Assembly (NCBI RefSeq): GCF_000384215.1
Contig: NZ_KB913032.1
Location: 8,703,605 to 8,767,604, forward strand
Origin: Amycolatopsis alba DSM 44262
GTDB lineage: Bacteria; Actinomycetota; Actinomycetes; Mycobacteriales; Pseudonocardiaceae
Direction: 5' to 3'
DNA: 64,000 nucleotides
In this document: positions 10,201 through 18,260 of the stretch, one piece after another
How the letters are laid out: every line of letters starts with the position of its first letter
Numbering within the stretch: the stretch's first letter is position 1
The notes under the pieces: generated by a model
Seen by the model: the letters and a program-made list of their open reading frames with translations, nothing else
What the model was told of the DNA's origin: nothing
Databases searched by the model: none
Translations under genes and position numbers: made by a program

Positions 10201-13200
10201 GATAGCGCCGGAGTTCGGGGAACGCGACGAACAGCTCCGCGAACATTCCCGGCCGCTGGCTGCCCTGTCCGGGAAAGAGAAACGCGATCTCGCCCACCGG
10301 TTCGCCGTCGGCGGTGAAGATGCCCGCGTTCTCGTCGCGCTCACCCGCGATGGCCCGGCGGAGCAGGACGGCCAGTTCGTCCACAGTGGACGCCAGGATG
10401 GCGAATCTGATCCGGCCACCTCGTGTCTCCGCACGGCGGGACGCGGCCAGGGCCAGGTCGCGCAGCCGCCAGCCCTGTCCGGTGGCGGACAGCAGCTCCT
10501 CGGCGTCCTTGTCGTCCTTGCCCGCGAACAGGAAGAGTTCCGCGGGCCACTCGTCGAGCGTCTTGACGGGCGGGACGGCGCCTTCGTGAGAGGTGAGGAC
10601 GACGTGGAAGTTGGTGCCGCCGAAGCCGAACGCGCTCACCCCGGCGACCCGCTCGTCCTCGGCCCACGGCCGGGCTTCGGTGTGGAACGCGAAGGGGCTG
10701 GTCTCCGGGTCCCACGCGGGGTTCGGCTTCGTCAGATGCAGCGTCGGCGGTTTGACGGCGGTGTGCAGCGCGAGGCTCGCCTTGATCAGCCCGGCCAGTC
10801 CGGCGGCGCATTTCGTGTGCCCGATCTGGGATTTCACCGAACCGAGCACGCACCGGCCGGGTTCGGCGCCCGCCTCGGTGAACACCTTGGTGAGCGTGGC
10901 GAGTTCGGTGCGATCGCCGACGACGGTGCCGGTGCCGTGTGCTTCGACGAGCCCGACCCGTGACGGCGAGATCCCGGCGTTGCGATAAGCCCTGGTCAGC
11001 GCGTTGTGCTGGCCTTCCGGCCGCGGCGCGGTGAGCCCGAGCGCCCGCCCGTCGCTGGCGCTGCCGACGCCTTTGATGACGGCGTAGACCCGGTCGCCGT
11101 CGCGTTCGGCGTCCGCCAGCCGTTTCAGGACGACGCACGCGACGCCCTCGCCCAGCGCGATCCCGTCGGCGTCGCTGTCGAAGGTGGCCGAGCGCCCGGA
11201 CGGGGAGAGCGCGTGCACCGAGGAGAACAGCAGGTAGTCGTTGATGCCGTTGTGCAGATCGGCGCCGCCGCACAGCACGAGGTCGCTGGTGCCGGTGACG
11301 AGTTCCTTGCAGGCGACGTCGACGGCGGTCAGCGAAGACGCGCACGCCGCGTCGACCGTGTAGTTCGCGCCGCCGAGGTCGAGCCGGTTCGCGACCCGGC
11401 CTGCGATGACGTTGGCGAGCACGCCGGGGAACGAGTCCTCGGTCAGGCGCGGCAGCTGACGGTCGAGGTCTGCCGGGAGTTCGCCGAGGTAGGACGGGAG
11501 CACGGTCCGCAGGGTCATCGCGTTGGACAGGTCGCTCCCGGCTTCCGCACCGAAGACCACCGACGTGCGGGACCGGTCGAAGGCGCGTTCGGCGTATCCG
11601 GCGTCGGCGAGCGCCCTCCGCGACACTTCCAGCGCCAGCAGCTGGACCGGTTCGATACTGGCGAGCGACGCGGGCGGGATACCGTGGTCGAGCGGGTCGA
11701 ACGGGATCTCCGGCAGGAAGCCGCCCCAGCGCGACGGCGTCTTCTCGCCGTCGCCGTCGGGCGCGTAGTAGAGCGCCGGGTCCCAGCGCCGGGCGGGGAC
11801 CTCGGTGACCGAGTCCACTCCGGACAGGATGTTCGACCAGAAGGACGGCAGATCCCCGGCCTGCGGGAAGACACCGGCCATGCCCACGATGGCGATGTCG
11901 AGCGGTTCCGGGGCGGGCTCGTCGTCGCGGGGGCTCAGCAGCTCGGCCGCGCGGGTTTCGAGGAACGCCCGCGCTCCCGTGCCGACGGCCTCGTGCAGCC
12001 GGCCGATCGTCGTGACCTCGGACCGCAGGACGGCGACGTCTCCAGCCATGAACATGCCTTCGGCGAGCTGCCGGTCTTCACCGACCGGGCCGATCGTGTC
12101 CCCGACCCGCTCGATTCCCTTGCTGGCCAGCCGAAGCCGTCCGACGTTGAGCTTCTCCAGCCGCTCCCACGCCTCGCGGTCCGGCACCTCCTGGTCCTTC
12201 AGCGCGCTTTTGAGCTCCGCGTATCCGGTCGTGAAGGCCGAACGCACACATCGCGTCGCGTGTCCCGGCGCGGTCTCCAGCAGGTCGGTGCGGGTGGCCT
12301 CGACAACCTGGCGCTGGAACAACGGCAGGACGGCGCCCGCGCGGACGGCCTCCTCGGTGAACAGGTACGCCGTGCCCATCAGCAGGCCGACGGTCGCGCC
12401 GAGCCGGGTCAGCGGCGCCGCGGCGGCGGTGACCATCGCGGCCGACCGCTCGTCGTGCACTCCACCGGCGAAGAACACCTCGACGTCACCGCCGTATTCG
12501 AGAAGGACGCCGATCTGGGCTTCCCACAACGGAAAACTCGCCCTCGGGCCGACGTGCCCACCGCATTCGGAGCCTTCGAAGACGAATTTGCGCGCACCCG
12601 CTTCGAGGAACTGGCGCAGCAATCCCGGCGAAGGGACGTGCAGGAAGGTCGAGATGCCGACGTCCTCCAGCGCCTTGGCCTGCGCCGGGCGGCCACCGGC
12701 GATGATCGCGTGGCTCGGCCGGATCTCGCGGATCACTTCGAGTTGCGCGGCACGGACGTCCTCGGCGGCGAACCCGAGGACCCCGACGCCCCAAGGCGTG
12801 TCACCCAGCGCCGCCTTGGTCTTTCCGAGCATCTCGCGGGTCTGCGCGGGCCCGGACAACGCCAGCGCCAGGAACGGCAGCGCTCCCCCGGCGGCGACGG
12901 CCTCGGCGAACTCGGGCTGATCGCTGACCCTGGTCATCGGGCCCTGCGCAAGCGGCAACGCGCCCGCGGAAGCGGTGAGGCCTTCGGCGATCGACGCGCG
13001 AATGCCCTGGATCGCGGCCGGGAGCGTTCCCCAGGTGTCGCGGAAACGCTGAGGCAGGAACGCGTCCTGCCCCGCTTCCAGCGCTCGATGGCGCCGGAGC
13101 ACCCGCACCCCGTCGTCCACAATGGTCTCCGAGCCGTCGAGGCCCTCCAGCGCCAGTGTGATGTCCGAGGCGAGTTCCGCTTCGGGGAGCAGCGCGAACG

Positions 13201-13756
13201 CCGTGTCGAGCACGACACCGGCGGCGCCACCGGCCACGGCGGCGGCCGCCGTGTGCTCGCCGATCCCGCCGTGGGCCCAGACCGGGATTTCGATCGCGGG
13301 ATCGGCCAGCAGCTGCTGCAGGAACACGAACGTGCCGAGTTCGCCGACCCGGCCGCCCGACTCGTGGCCGCGGGCGATCAAGCCGTCCGCACCGGCGGCG
13401 ACGGCTTCGACCGCCTCATCCCGGCTGGTGACCTCCACGAGAACCCGGCGCCCTTTGAAGTCCACAGTGGACACCGAAGTGCCCGCGGCGAGAAGAATCG
13501 TGTGCACCGCCGGGGGAAGCTCGGCCTCCCCCGCGACACGGACGGCGAAACCTGTTCCGAGCCACTCCCCCGCCAGGTCGAGCTCCTCGCGGGCAGCCCG
13601 GTTTCCGCTGGTCAGGTCGAGGACGCCGAGCGCACCGGCCCGTGTCGCCGCCGCTGCGAACCGCGCGGAAGGCACCCCGAAAGGATGCACCGCGATGAGC
13701 AGATCCGCCGTACCGGTCAACATCGAGGCAGCGGCGCTACGAAGCGACTTACCCAC
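7262..13756 (-). CDS. Iterative type I PKS subunit: NMO-NMO-KS-AT-ACP-KR (PfaD/PfaA-like fusion)
   Basis: This is a 2164-residue megasynthase subunit. Two tandem nitronate-monooxygenase/PfaD-like TIM-barrel regions come first: about 1-250 (ARGHESGGRVGELG) and about 260-600 (FEGSECGGHVGPR). In PUFA synthases PfaD-type proteins are the flavin enoyl reductases. Then follow a KS (about 625-1060, Cys805 in VDAACASSL, EAHGTGTVVGD, IGHTKCAAG), an AT (FLFPGQGSQRPG, GHSYGE near 1250), one ACP (LSVDSIKRAE near 1640) and a KR (GGGKGI near 1890, catalytic Tyr in SDYAAAND near 2077). I chose the GTG at 13756 because GGAGG lies 6 nt upstream; 23 earlier in-frame codons have no family similarity. It is the first gene of the operon. 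With the KS-AT-DH-PPTase partner it has KR, DH and probable ER activities. Confidence 0.92.
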   Translation of the reverse strand: MGKSLRSAAASMLTGTADLLIAVHPFGVPSARFAAAATRAGALGVLDLTSGNRAAREELDLAGEWLGTGFAVRVAGEAELPPAVHTILLAAGTSVSTVDFKGRRVLVEVTSRDEAVEAVAAGADGLIARGHESGGRVGELGTFVFLQQLLADPAIEIPVWAHGGIGEHTAAAAVAGGAAGVVLDTAFALLPEAELASDITLALEGLDGSETIVDDGVRVLRRHRALEAGQDAFLPQRFRDTWGTLPAAIQGIRASIAEGLTASAGALPLAQGPMTRVSDQPEFAEAVAAGGALPFLALALSGPAQTREMLGKTKAALGDTPWGVGVLGFAAEDVRAAQLEVIREIRPSHAIIAGGRPAQAKALEDVGISTFLHVPSPGLLRQFLEAGARKFVFEGSECGGHVGPRASFPLWEAQIGVLLEYGGDVEVFFAGGVHDERSAAMVTAAAAPLTRLGATVGLLMGTAYLFTEEAVRAGAVLPLFQRQVVEATRTDLLETAPGHATRCVRSAFTTGYAELKSALKDQEVPDREAWERLEKLNVGRLRLASKGIERVGDTIGPVGEDRQLAEGMFMAGDVAVLRSEVTTIGRLHEAVGTGARAFLETRAAELLSPRDDEPAPEPLDIAIVGMAGVFPQAGDLPSFWSNILSGVDSVTEVPARRWDPALYYAPDGDGEKTPSRWGGFLPEIPFDPLDHGIPPASLASIEPVQLLALEVSRRALADAGYAERAFDRSRTSVVFGAEAGSDLSNAMTLRTVLPSYLGELPADLDRQLPRLTEDSFPGVLANVIAGRVANRLDLGGANYTVDAACASSLTAVDVACKELVTGTSDLVLCGGADLHNGINDYLLFSSVHALSPSGRSATFDSDADGIALGEGVACVVLKRLADAERDGDRVYAVIKGVGSASDGRALGLTAPRPEGQHNALTRAYRNAGISPSRVGLVEAHGTGTVVGDRTELATLTKVFTEAGAEPGRCVLGSVKSQIGHTKCAAGLAGLIKASLALHTAVKPPTLHLTKPNPAWDPETSPFAFHTEARPWAEDERVAGVSAFGFGGTNFHVVLTSHEGAVPPVKTLDEWPAELFLFAGKDDKDAEELLSATGQGWRLRDLALAASRRAETRGGRIRFAILASTVDELAVLLRRAIAGERDENAGIFTADGEPVGEIAFLFPGQGSQRPGMFAELFVAFPELRRYLAHAGSIVDVLFPSAAFDEAGREERRARLTDTRAAQPALGIVGLAAHHLLGKAGVRPAMVAGHSYGELVALTAAGALSSASLLECSRARAAAILGATGTGDTGTMAAVAASAAAVTAALVAEGLADTVVTANRNSPKQTVISGPTADVGLAVERLRGRGIGVKTLPVACAFHSPLVAPAEAEFARVLDGVPVTGPEIPVWANRTAATYPADPDGIRAGLAAQIGAPVRFADQIEAMYEAGARIFVEAGPGSVLARLVGAVLDGRPHRTVTFEAGRRTGIPGFLAALARLAVAGVDVRTGRLFTGRACTDALSARPPEKAGWTVDGQLVRTADGEIPAAALHPAQRIPTEAIVTSRPGPDGGEALISEFLRTSREMIAAQRDVLLGYFGTDPGVRPPAPVVLPAVPEPVPEAEPVRVEAAPERSVFDVVVEVIGERTGYPADMIEPDLDLEADLSVDSIKRAEIAGELAARLGITGGDPEELAKARTAAALADLITGGGSEAAPPAEETGAVVVAPKRYLMREFDLADAVPADEELAGLRFAVVGEGQVAEMLVARLAGYGAETELVQGVPRHGADGVFHLSPAFPDDFPLYQAVLAGGPRWLIANGPADGARGFFRTVAREYPDTVARVVEQHPESTVDEQVETLLAELSAGDWEPVVVRRDGARRGLRMTEAGLGLLGSTGAGPAGDGTAEAEALGLDRDSVVLLVGGGKGIAARLATTLASASRCRIELFGRTAVPAGGEEPEIATATTTAGLRAALIESGLSKPAEIERTIRLIEAEREVRGTVRRITGLGSPVRYHSVDMLDAEAVHRAVKEIHAEHGRIDGIVYAAGVIEDKLIAEKDPASFDRVFATKVEGASTLLAAAGELPEAPKFAVLFGSVAATLGNRGQSDYAAANDALEALGHRWSTVYGRRGLTVHWGPWAPTGINNGMVTPELMRDYARRGIELIDPEEGTLSLLRELAWGDEALTAVTYTASGW

Positions 13757-14186
13757 GGGAAGCCTCCGAGCACACGGAAGAGTGATTTGGTTACCGGGCG
13801 TACTTAAACGCAGGCGGGGCTTCACGTCAATACTCGACAGTAGGGTTTCCGGTCACAGGAACCGGATGGCGGTACGCCGACCTGCGAAACGCGGGGATCG
13901 TCGCGGAAAATTAGCGTTCCGGATACACGGGCGACACTGGGCACGCCAAGTTTTCCCGCAGTACCAGGGAAGTACCGTCAACGACCAGGTGTCCCAACGG
14001 CCGATACGCCATCCGGCCTGTTACCCGGAGTTCACCGCCCCGCTTTCGCCAGTACCACCGGAAATAGTGGTCCGCGCCCATTCCGGGGAATTGCGACCGA
14101 TTCGCCCTGTCGTCGGTATCCATGCCGCCGGGACTTTCGGTATCACGCGTGATTAACGACCCGTTCACAGAAGAACGTGAAAGGAC
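13757..14186. other. Intergenic promoter region upstream of the PKS operon
   Basis: These 430 bp separate the LysR stop from the start of the PKS operon; both genes are on the minus strand. The region has lower GC than its surroundings and should carry the operon promoter, but I see no convincing -35/-10 pair. An 86-codon open frame on the minus strand (13911-14168) has weaker third-position GC bias than the flanking genes and no recognisable motif, so I do not call it a gene. Confidence 0.5.
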
Positions 14187-15092
14187 TCACCGGGATTTCG
14201 CATTCCGGACCGCGATGGCCAGCAGCGCCGCGGCAGGCCCGGCGAGCCGTCGCCCGGCGGGCCACACCGCGCGCAGTTCCCTGCCGAAGTCGACGCCCTC
14301 GACGGCGACCGGGACGAGCCTGCTGTCGGCGACGTCCCGGACGATGGCGAGTTCACTGATCACCGCCGGACCGGCGCCCGCGATCACGGCGTTGCAGACG
14401 GCGGAGGCCGAACCCAGTTCCAGCAACGGTTTCGCCGGTCCGACGCCGGCCTTGCGCAGCGCGGTGTCCACGGTCTCCCTGGTCCCGGAACCCGGTTCGC
14501 GGACCACCAGCGGCGTGATCGCCAGCTCGGCCGCGGTCACGGGCCGCCGCTTGCGCGCCCACGGATGACTTCCCGGCACGACGAGGACCAGGTGATCGGT
14601 GGCCACCCGTTTCGACGAGAGGCCGGGCAGTGAGCCGGGCGACTCGACGAACCCGAGGTCGACCTTGCCCTCCCGCGCCAGCTCGGCCGCCTGATCGGAG
14701 TTGGTGACCTCCAAGCCGAGGTACAGACCGGGATCGCTCCTTTTGAGCTCGCCGATCCAGCCCGGCACCAGGTACTCGGCCAGTGTCATGCTCGCGGCGA
14801 CCCGCAGCTGCGCCTCGTGCTGCGTGCGCAGCGCCTCGGCGCCGTCGAGCAGACCGTCCAGTTCGGAAAGCACGCGCCGCGCCCAGCCCGCGATCACCTG
14901 GCCGTCGGGGGTGAGCGCGGAGCCCCGCCGCGTACGGTCGACCAGCACCAGCCCGAGCCGTCGCTCGACTGTGGACAGTCGTTTGCTCGCCGACGGCTGC
15001 GCGATCCCGAGCCTGGTCGCGGCCTGCCCGATACTGCCGAGCTCGTCCACGAGCACCAGCAGGCGCAGGGAGTCCAGATCGGGTGTGGTCAT
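14187..15092 (-). CDS. LysR-family transcriptional regulator
   Basis: This is a 301-residue LTTR. Its N-terminal winged helix reads LDSLRLLVLVDELGSIGQAA and continues with ATRLGIAQPSASKRLSTVE, the standard recognition helix, followed by the linker helix and a periplasmic-binding-protein-like effector domain. The length is standard. It is divergent from a YeiH-type transporter gene, with 71 bp between the two starts. That is the arrangement of the YeiE/YeiH and related pairs, so the likely target is the neighbouring transporter plus its own promoter. The effector is unknown; CysB/CbbR-like anions or sulfur compounds would fit the partner. It lies upstream of the PKS operon on the same strand, but a 430-bp gap argues against co-transcription. 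Confidence 0.93.
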   Translation of the reverse strand: MTTPDLDSLRLLVLVDELGSIGQAATRLGIAQPSASKRLSTVERRLGLVLVDRTRRGSALTPDGQVIAGWARRVLSELDGLLDGAEALRTQHEAQLRVAASMTLAEYLVPGWIGELKRSDPGLYLGLEVTNSDQAAELAREGKVDLGFVESPGSLPGLSSKRVATDHLVLVVPGSHPWARKRRPVTAAELAITPLVVREPGSGTRETVDTALRKAGVGPAKPLLELGSASAVCNAVIAGAGPAVISELAIVRDVADSRLVPVAVEGVDFGRELRAVWPAGRRLAGPAAALLAIAVRNAKSR

Positions 15093-15163
15093 AGCCCAAG
15101 TGTATGACCTACCCCGCGTGTTCCCGGCTACCGAGGTCGGCTCGTCCGGACGAGGCTCGAACC

Positions 15164-16153
15164 ATGAGCACCACGCACGCGAGGCCGACGAAGCCCTACT
15201 TGACCGCCCTGGCCGTCACCGGCGCCGGAGTGGCCGCCGCGTATCTGGTCGGCACCGCGTTCCCGGTCGTCAGCGCGCTCACCATCGCCGTCGTGCTCGG
15301 CATCCTCACCGGCTCGCTGCCCTCGTTGTCGGAAGAGACCCGGAAGGCGATCTCCGGGGTCACGAAGAAGCTGCTTCGCGCCGGTGTCGTGCTGCTGGGG
15401 CTGCAGCTTTCCCTCCCGTCGGTCCTGGCGCTGGGGCCGGGGACGCTGCTCGCCGTCGTGCTCACGGTCGGCGTCACGTTCCTCGGCACGATCGGACTCG
15501 GCAGGCTGCTCGGCGTGCCGCGCGGCCTGGCGATGCTGGTCGCGACCGGGTTCTCGATCTGCGGCGCGTCCGCCATCGCCGCCATGGAAGGCGTCGTCAA
15601 ACGCGAGGACTCCGACGTCGCGACCGCGGTCGCGCTGGTCACCTTCTACGGCGGGCTCGCCATCGCGGCCGTCCCGCTGATCGGCGGCTGGCTGCACCTG
15701 GACGCGGTCCGGATCGGCGAATGGGCCGGGCTCTCCGTGCACGAAGTCGCGCAGGTCGTCGCCGCGGCCACCCCCGCGGGCAGCGCCGCCATCGCGGTCG
15801 CCATCGTGATCAAGCTCAGCCGGGTGGTCCTGCTGGCCCCGATGGTCGCCGCGGTCGGCGTGGCCGAACGCCACCGTCCCGCCGACGGGAAGCGGCCGCC
15901 GCTGGTCCCGCTGTTCGTCCTCGGTTTCCTGGCGATGGCCGCCGTGCGCAGCACCGGGATCGTGCCGGGCGCCGCGCTCGACGTCGCCAAGATCGCCTGC
16001 ACGCTGCTGCTGGCCGGGGCCCTGTTCGGGCTGGGCTGCGCGGTCCGGATCGGGAACCTCGTCCGCACCGGGGGCCGCGCCCTGCTGCTCGGCCTGCTCT
16101 CCACCCTGCTGGTCGGGACCACCGCGCTGGTCACGCTGTCCGTGCTCGGCTGA
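15164..16153 (+). CDS. YeiH-family (UPF0324) putative sulfate exporter
   Basis: This 329-residue polytopic membrane protein has about ten hydrophobic segments and the family's conserved signatures: LLGLQLSLPSVLALG, GFSICGASAIAAM and HEVAQVVAAA. I chose the ATG at 15164 (MSTTHARP); an in-frame upstream GTG would add 20 polar residues that look unlike the family. YeiH homologues are annotated as putative sulfate exporters, mostly on the basis of linkage to sulfur regulators and sulfonate metabolism, so the substrate is not certain. It is divergent from the LysR gene. Its 3' end overlaps the convergent MFS gene by 23 bp, so the two transcripts are antisense at their tails. Confidence 0.9.
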   Translation: MSTTHARPTKPYLTALAVTGAGVAAAYLVGTAFPVVSALTIAVVLGILTGSLPSLSEETRKAISGVTKKLLRAGVVLLGLQLSLPSVLALGPGTLLAVVLTVGVTFLGTIGLGRLLGVPRGLAMLVATGFSICGASAIAAMEGVVKREDSDVATAVALVTFYGGLAIAAVPLIGGWLHLDAVRIGEWAGLSVHEVAQVVAAATPAGSAAIAVAIVIKLSRVVLLAPMVAAVGVAERHRPADGKRPPLVPLFVLGFLAMAAVRSTGIVPGAALDVAKIACTLLLAGALFGLGCAVRIGNLVRTGGRALLLGLLSTLLVGTTALVTLSVLG

Positions 16154-17306
16154 GGACCGCCACCGCGGCCAGGGCGACCGCCCCGCCGGCGACCATCGCG
16201 GCCGGGACGGAGACCGCGTCGACGACGAACCCGCCGAGCAGCGCGCCCGCCGAAAGGGTCGCCTGGAACGACGAGGTGAACAGCACCGAGGCCGCTTCGG
16301 GTGCCTGCGGTGCCGCCCTCGCGAACCACGTTCCCGAACAGACCGGCACGGCTCCGTAGGCGAAACCCCAGATCACCAGCAACGCGAGCGCGCCCGCTTT
16401 CGAGTCGCCGAGAAACGGCAACGCGCAGGTCGCGGCGCCGATCAACCCGGCGGCGGCGCGGAAGGTCAGCCGGAGATCGCGGGCGATCGCCGCACCGGCG
16501 ACGAAGTTGCCCGCGATCCCGGCGGTGCCGTAGACCAGCAGGAAGACGGTGATCAGCTCCGGGCTCGCCCGCGTCACCTGGAGCAGGAGCGGCGTGACGT
16601 AGGTGTAGGTCCCGAAATGGGCGAGGACGACCAGCGCCGTGACGAGCAGGCCCAGCCGGGTCGCCCGCCCGCGGATCGTCTCGCGCAGGACGCCGAGCCG
16701 GATCGCGTCCCTTGAAGGCAACGGGGGTAGCGCCCACGCCAGCGCGGCGAGCACGCCGATCGTGAAGACAGCCAGTGCCGCGAAGGCCGCCCGCCAGCCG
16801 AACAGTTCGCCGACGAACGTCCCGGCAGGCACCCCCAGCACGGAACCGAGCGGTACGGCGGAGAAGATCACCGCGGTCGCCCGGCCCGCGCGGCCGGGGC
16901 CGACGAGCCGCGCGGCGAGCCCTGAGCCGATCGCCCAGAACGCGCCGATCACCAGTCCGACCAGGACTCGCGAGCCGAGCACCACCCAGTAGGCCTGCGC
17001 GGTCGCCGCGAGGACGTCGGCCAGCGCCAGCACCAGCATCAGCGCGCACAGCAGGATCCGGCGGTCGAGCCGCCCGGCGGCGACGGTGACGGCCGGGGCG
17101 GCGAGCGCGGCGACGAAGCCGGGCAGGGTCATGGTCAGGCCCGCCGTCCCCGGCGTGATCCGGAAGTCCCCGCCGATCGGGGTCAGGAGGCCGATCGGCA
17201 GGATCTCCGTGGTGACGAGGGAGAAGATCCCCAGTGTCACCGCGAGGACGGCGAGCCATCCCTTCAGCGGGGTCCGGGCGGAGGTGTCGAGGGTCGAGGC
17301 GGTCAT
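16131..17306 (-). CDS. MFS transporter, DHA1-type efflux permease
   Basis: This 391-residue protein has 12 predicted membrane helices and belongs to the SotB/AraJ/CmlR-like drug/proton antiporter group. Helix 1 carries FSLVTTEILPIGLLTPI, the form of the motif seen in this branch, and the loop after helix 4/5 has GSVLGVPAGTFVGE, the antiporter motif C-like segment. Such proteins export chloramphenicol, purine analogues or sugars. The substrate cannot be deduced. It converges on and overlaps the YeiH gene by 23 bp. Nothing else in the immediate area points to a shared pathway. Confidence 0.88.
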   Translation of the reverse strand: MTASTLDTSARTPLKGWLAVLAVTLGIFSLVTTEILPIGLLTPIGGDFRITPGTAGLTMTLPGFVAALAAPAVTVAAGRLDRRILLCALMLVLALADVLAATAQAYWVVLGSRVLVGLVIGAFWAIGSGLAARLVGPGRAGRATAVIFSAVPLGSVLGVPAGTFVGELFGWRAAFAALAVFTIGVLAALAWALPPLPSRDAIRLGVLRETIRGRATRLGLLVTALVVLAHFGTYTYVTPLLLQVTRASPELITVFLLVYGTAGIAGNFVAGAAIARDLRLTFRAAAGLIGAATCALPFLGDSKAGALALLVIWGFAYGAVPVCSGTWFARAAPQAPEAASVLFTSSFQATLSAGALLGGFVVDAVSVPAAMVAGGAVALAAVAVLSRARTA

Positions 17307-17362
17307 ATGCCCCAGCCCATCACCGCGCGGACACCGCGGTCTGGCGGATTCGCGACGTTGAT

Positions 17363-18260
17363 CTAGCTCTTGGACCGCTGGGTCACCACGATGCAGGCGA
17401 CGACGATCAGCGCGGTCACCGGTGCGGCGGCCGGGAGGTGCTCACCGAGCAGCAGGACCGCCCAGACCAGGGTGAGCAGCGGCTGGGCCAGTTGCAGCTG
17501 GCTCGCCCGCGTGACCCCGATCTCGGCCATTCCCCGGTACCAGGCGAAGAAGCCGCCGAACTGCGAGATGAGCGCGACGTAGAGCAGGCCGGCGATCCCC
17601 TCGCCGGTGACGTGCAGCGGCTCGGTCACCAGCCCGAAGACGGTGAACGCGACGGTGACCGGCAGCGCGAGGACCAGCGCCCAGCCGATCACGTGCCAGC
17701 CGGACATCTCCCTGGCCAGCCTGCCGCCCTCGGCGTACCCGAACGCGCACAGCACGAGCGCGCCGAACAGGAACAGGTCCGCCGTGGACAGTCCACCGCC
17801 GCTCTGGCCGACGGTGAACACGACCACCGCGCTCGCCCCGACCGGCGGCGGGGAGCCAGAACCGGCGGGACGGGCGATGCCCGGTGAGCCTCGACGAGAC
17901 GACGGCGGTGGCCATCGGCAGCAGCCCGATCACCACCGCGGAATGCGCCGTCGACGACGTCTTCAGCGCGAGCGTGGTCAGGATCGGGAACGCGAGGACG
18001 CAGCCGAGGGCGACCACGGCCAGGCCGCGCCACTGGTCGCGCCTCGGCAGCGGGACACGGAAGGCGCGAAGACAGGCACCGGCGACCAGCGCGGCCAGGA
18101 CGCTTCGCAGCCCGGTGGCGGTCCAAGGATCGAAGCCCTTGAGCGACCACACGGTGGCGGGGAACGTGAACGAGAAGGCGAGGACGCCCAGCGCCGCCAG
18201 CATGGTCCCGGAGCGGACCGCTACTGCCCGATCCGCGATAGCGCTATCATCCAGTCTCAT
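17363..18260 (-). pseudogene. EamA/DMT-family transporter, frameshifted
   Basis: The coding information for one EamA permease is split between two frames. The 5' part (from 18260, or the ATG at 18203 preceded by GGGA) encodes five or so helices up to ...SRRFWLPAA, and the 3' part (stop at 17363) resumes at SAVVVFTVGQSGGGL in another frame. Reading GCCGCCGGTCGGG as GCCGCCGTCGGG near 17850 restores one continuous protein of about 280-300 residues, so a single extra base is the simplest explanation. It is either a recent inactivating mutation or a sequence error. The divergent MocR gene starts at essentially the same base, which suggests the regulator controls this exporter, as is common for MocR/EamA pairs. 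Confidence 0.8.
18237..18250. promoter_or_regulatory. Candidate MocR operator/promoter
   Basis: The palindrome GATAGCGCTATC lies in the short region shared by the EamA and MocR 5' ends. TATCAT at its right side would be a -10 only about 9 nt before the MocR ATG, implying a leaderless mRNA. The core AGCGCTATC recurs as a direct repeat at about 18316-18324, inside the MocR coding sequence. MocR/PdxR-type regulators are known to bind direct repeats. Confidence 0.5.

Noticed and set aside
4214..10963. A very long open frame on the plus strand opposite the PKS genes
   Set aside because: It is antisense to clearly coding PKS sequence; the lack of stops follows from the high GC at third positions. 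Its translation is low-complexity Arg/Asp/Pro-rich.
759..13756. Enediyne polyketide synthase locus
   Set aside because: The synthase is split over two proteins with PfaD-like domains, and none of the enediyne companion genes is present.
13911..14168. Possible 85-residue gene upstream of the PKS operon
   Set aside because: Third-position GC is well below the neighbours, no motif and no ribosome site were seen.
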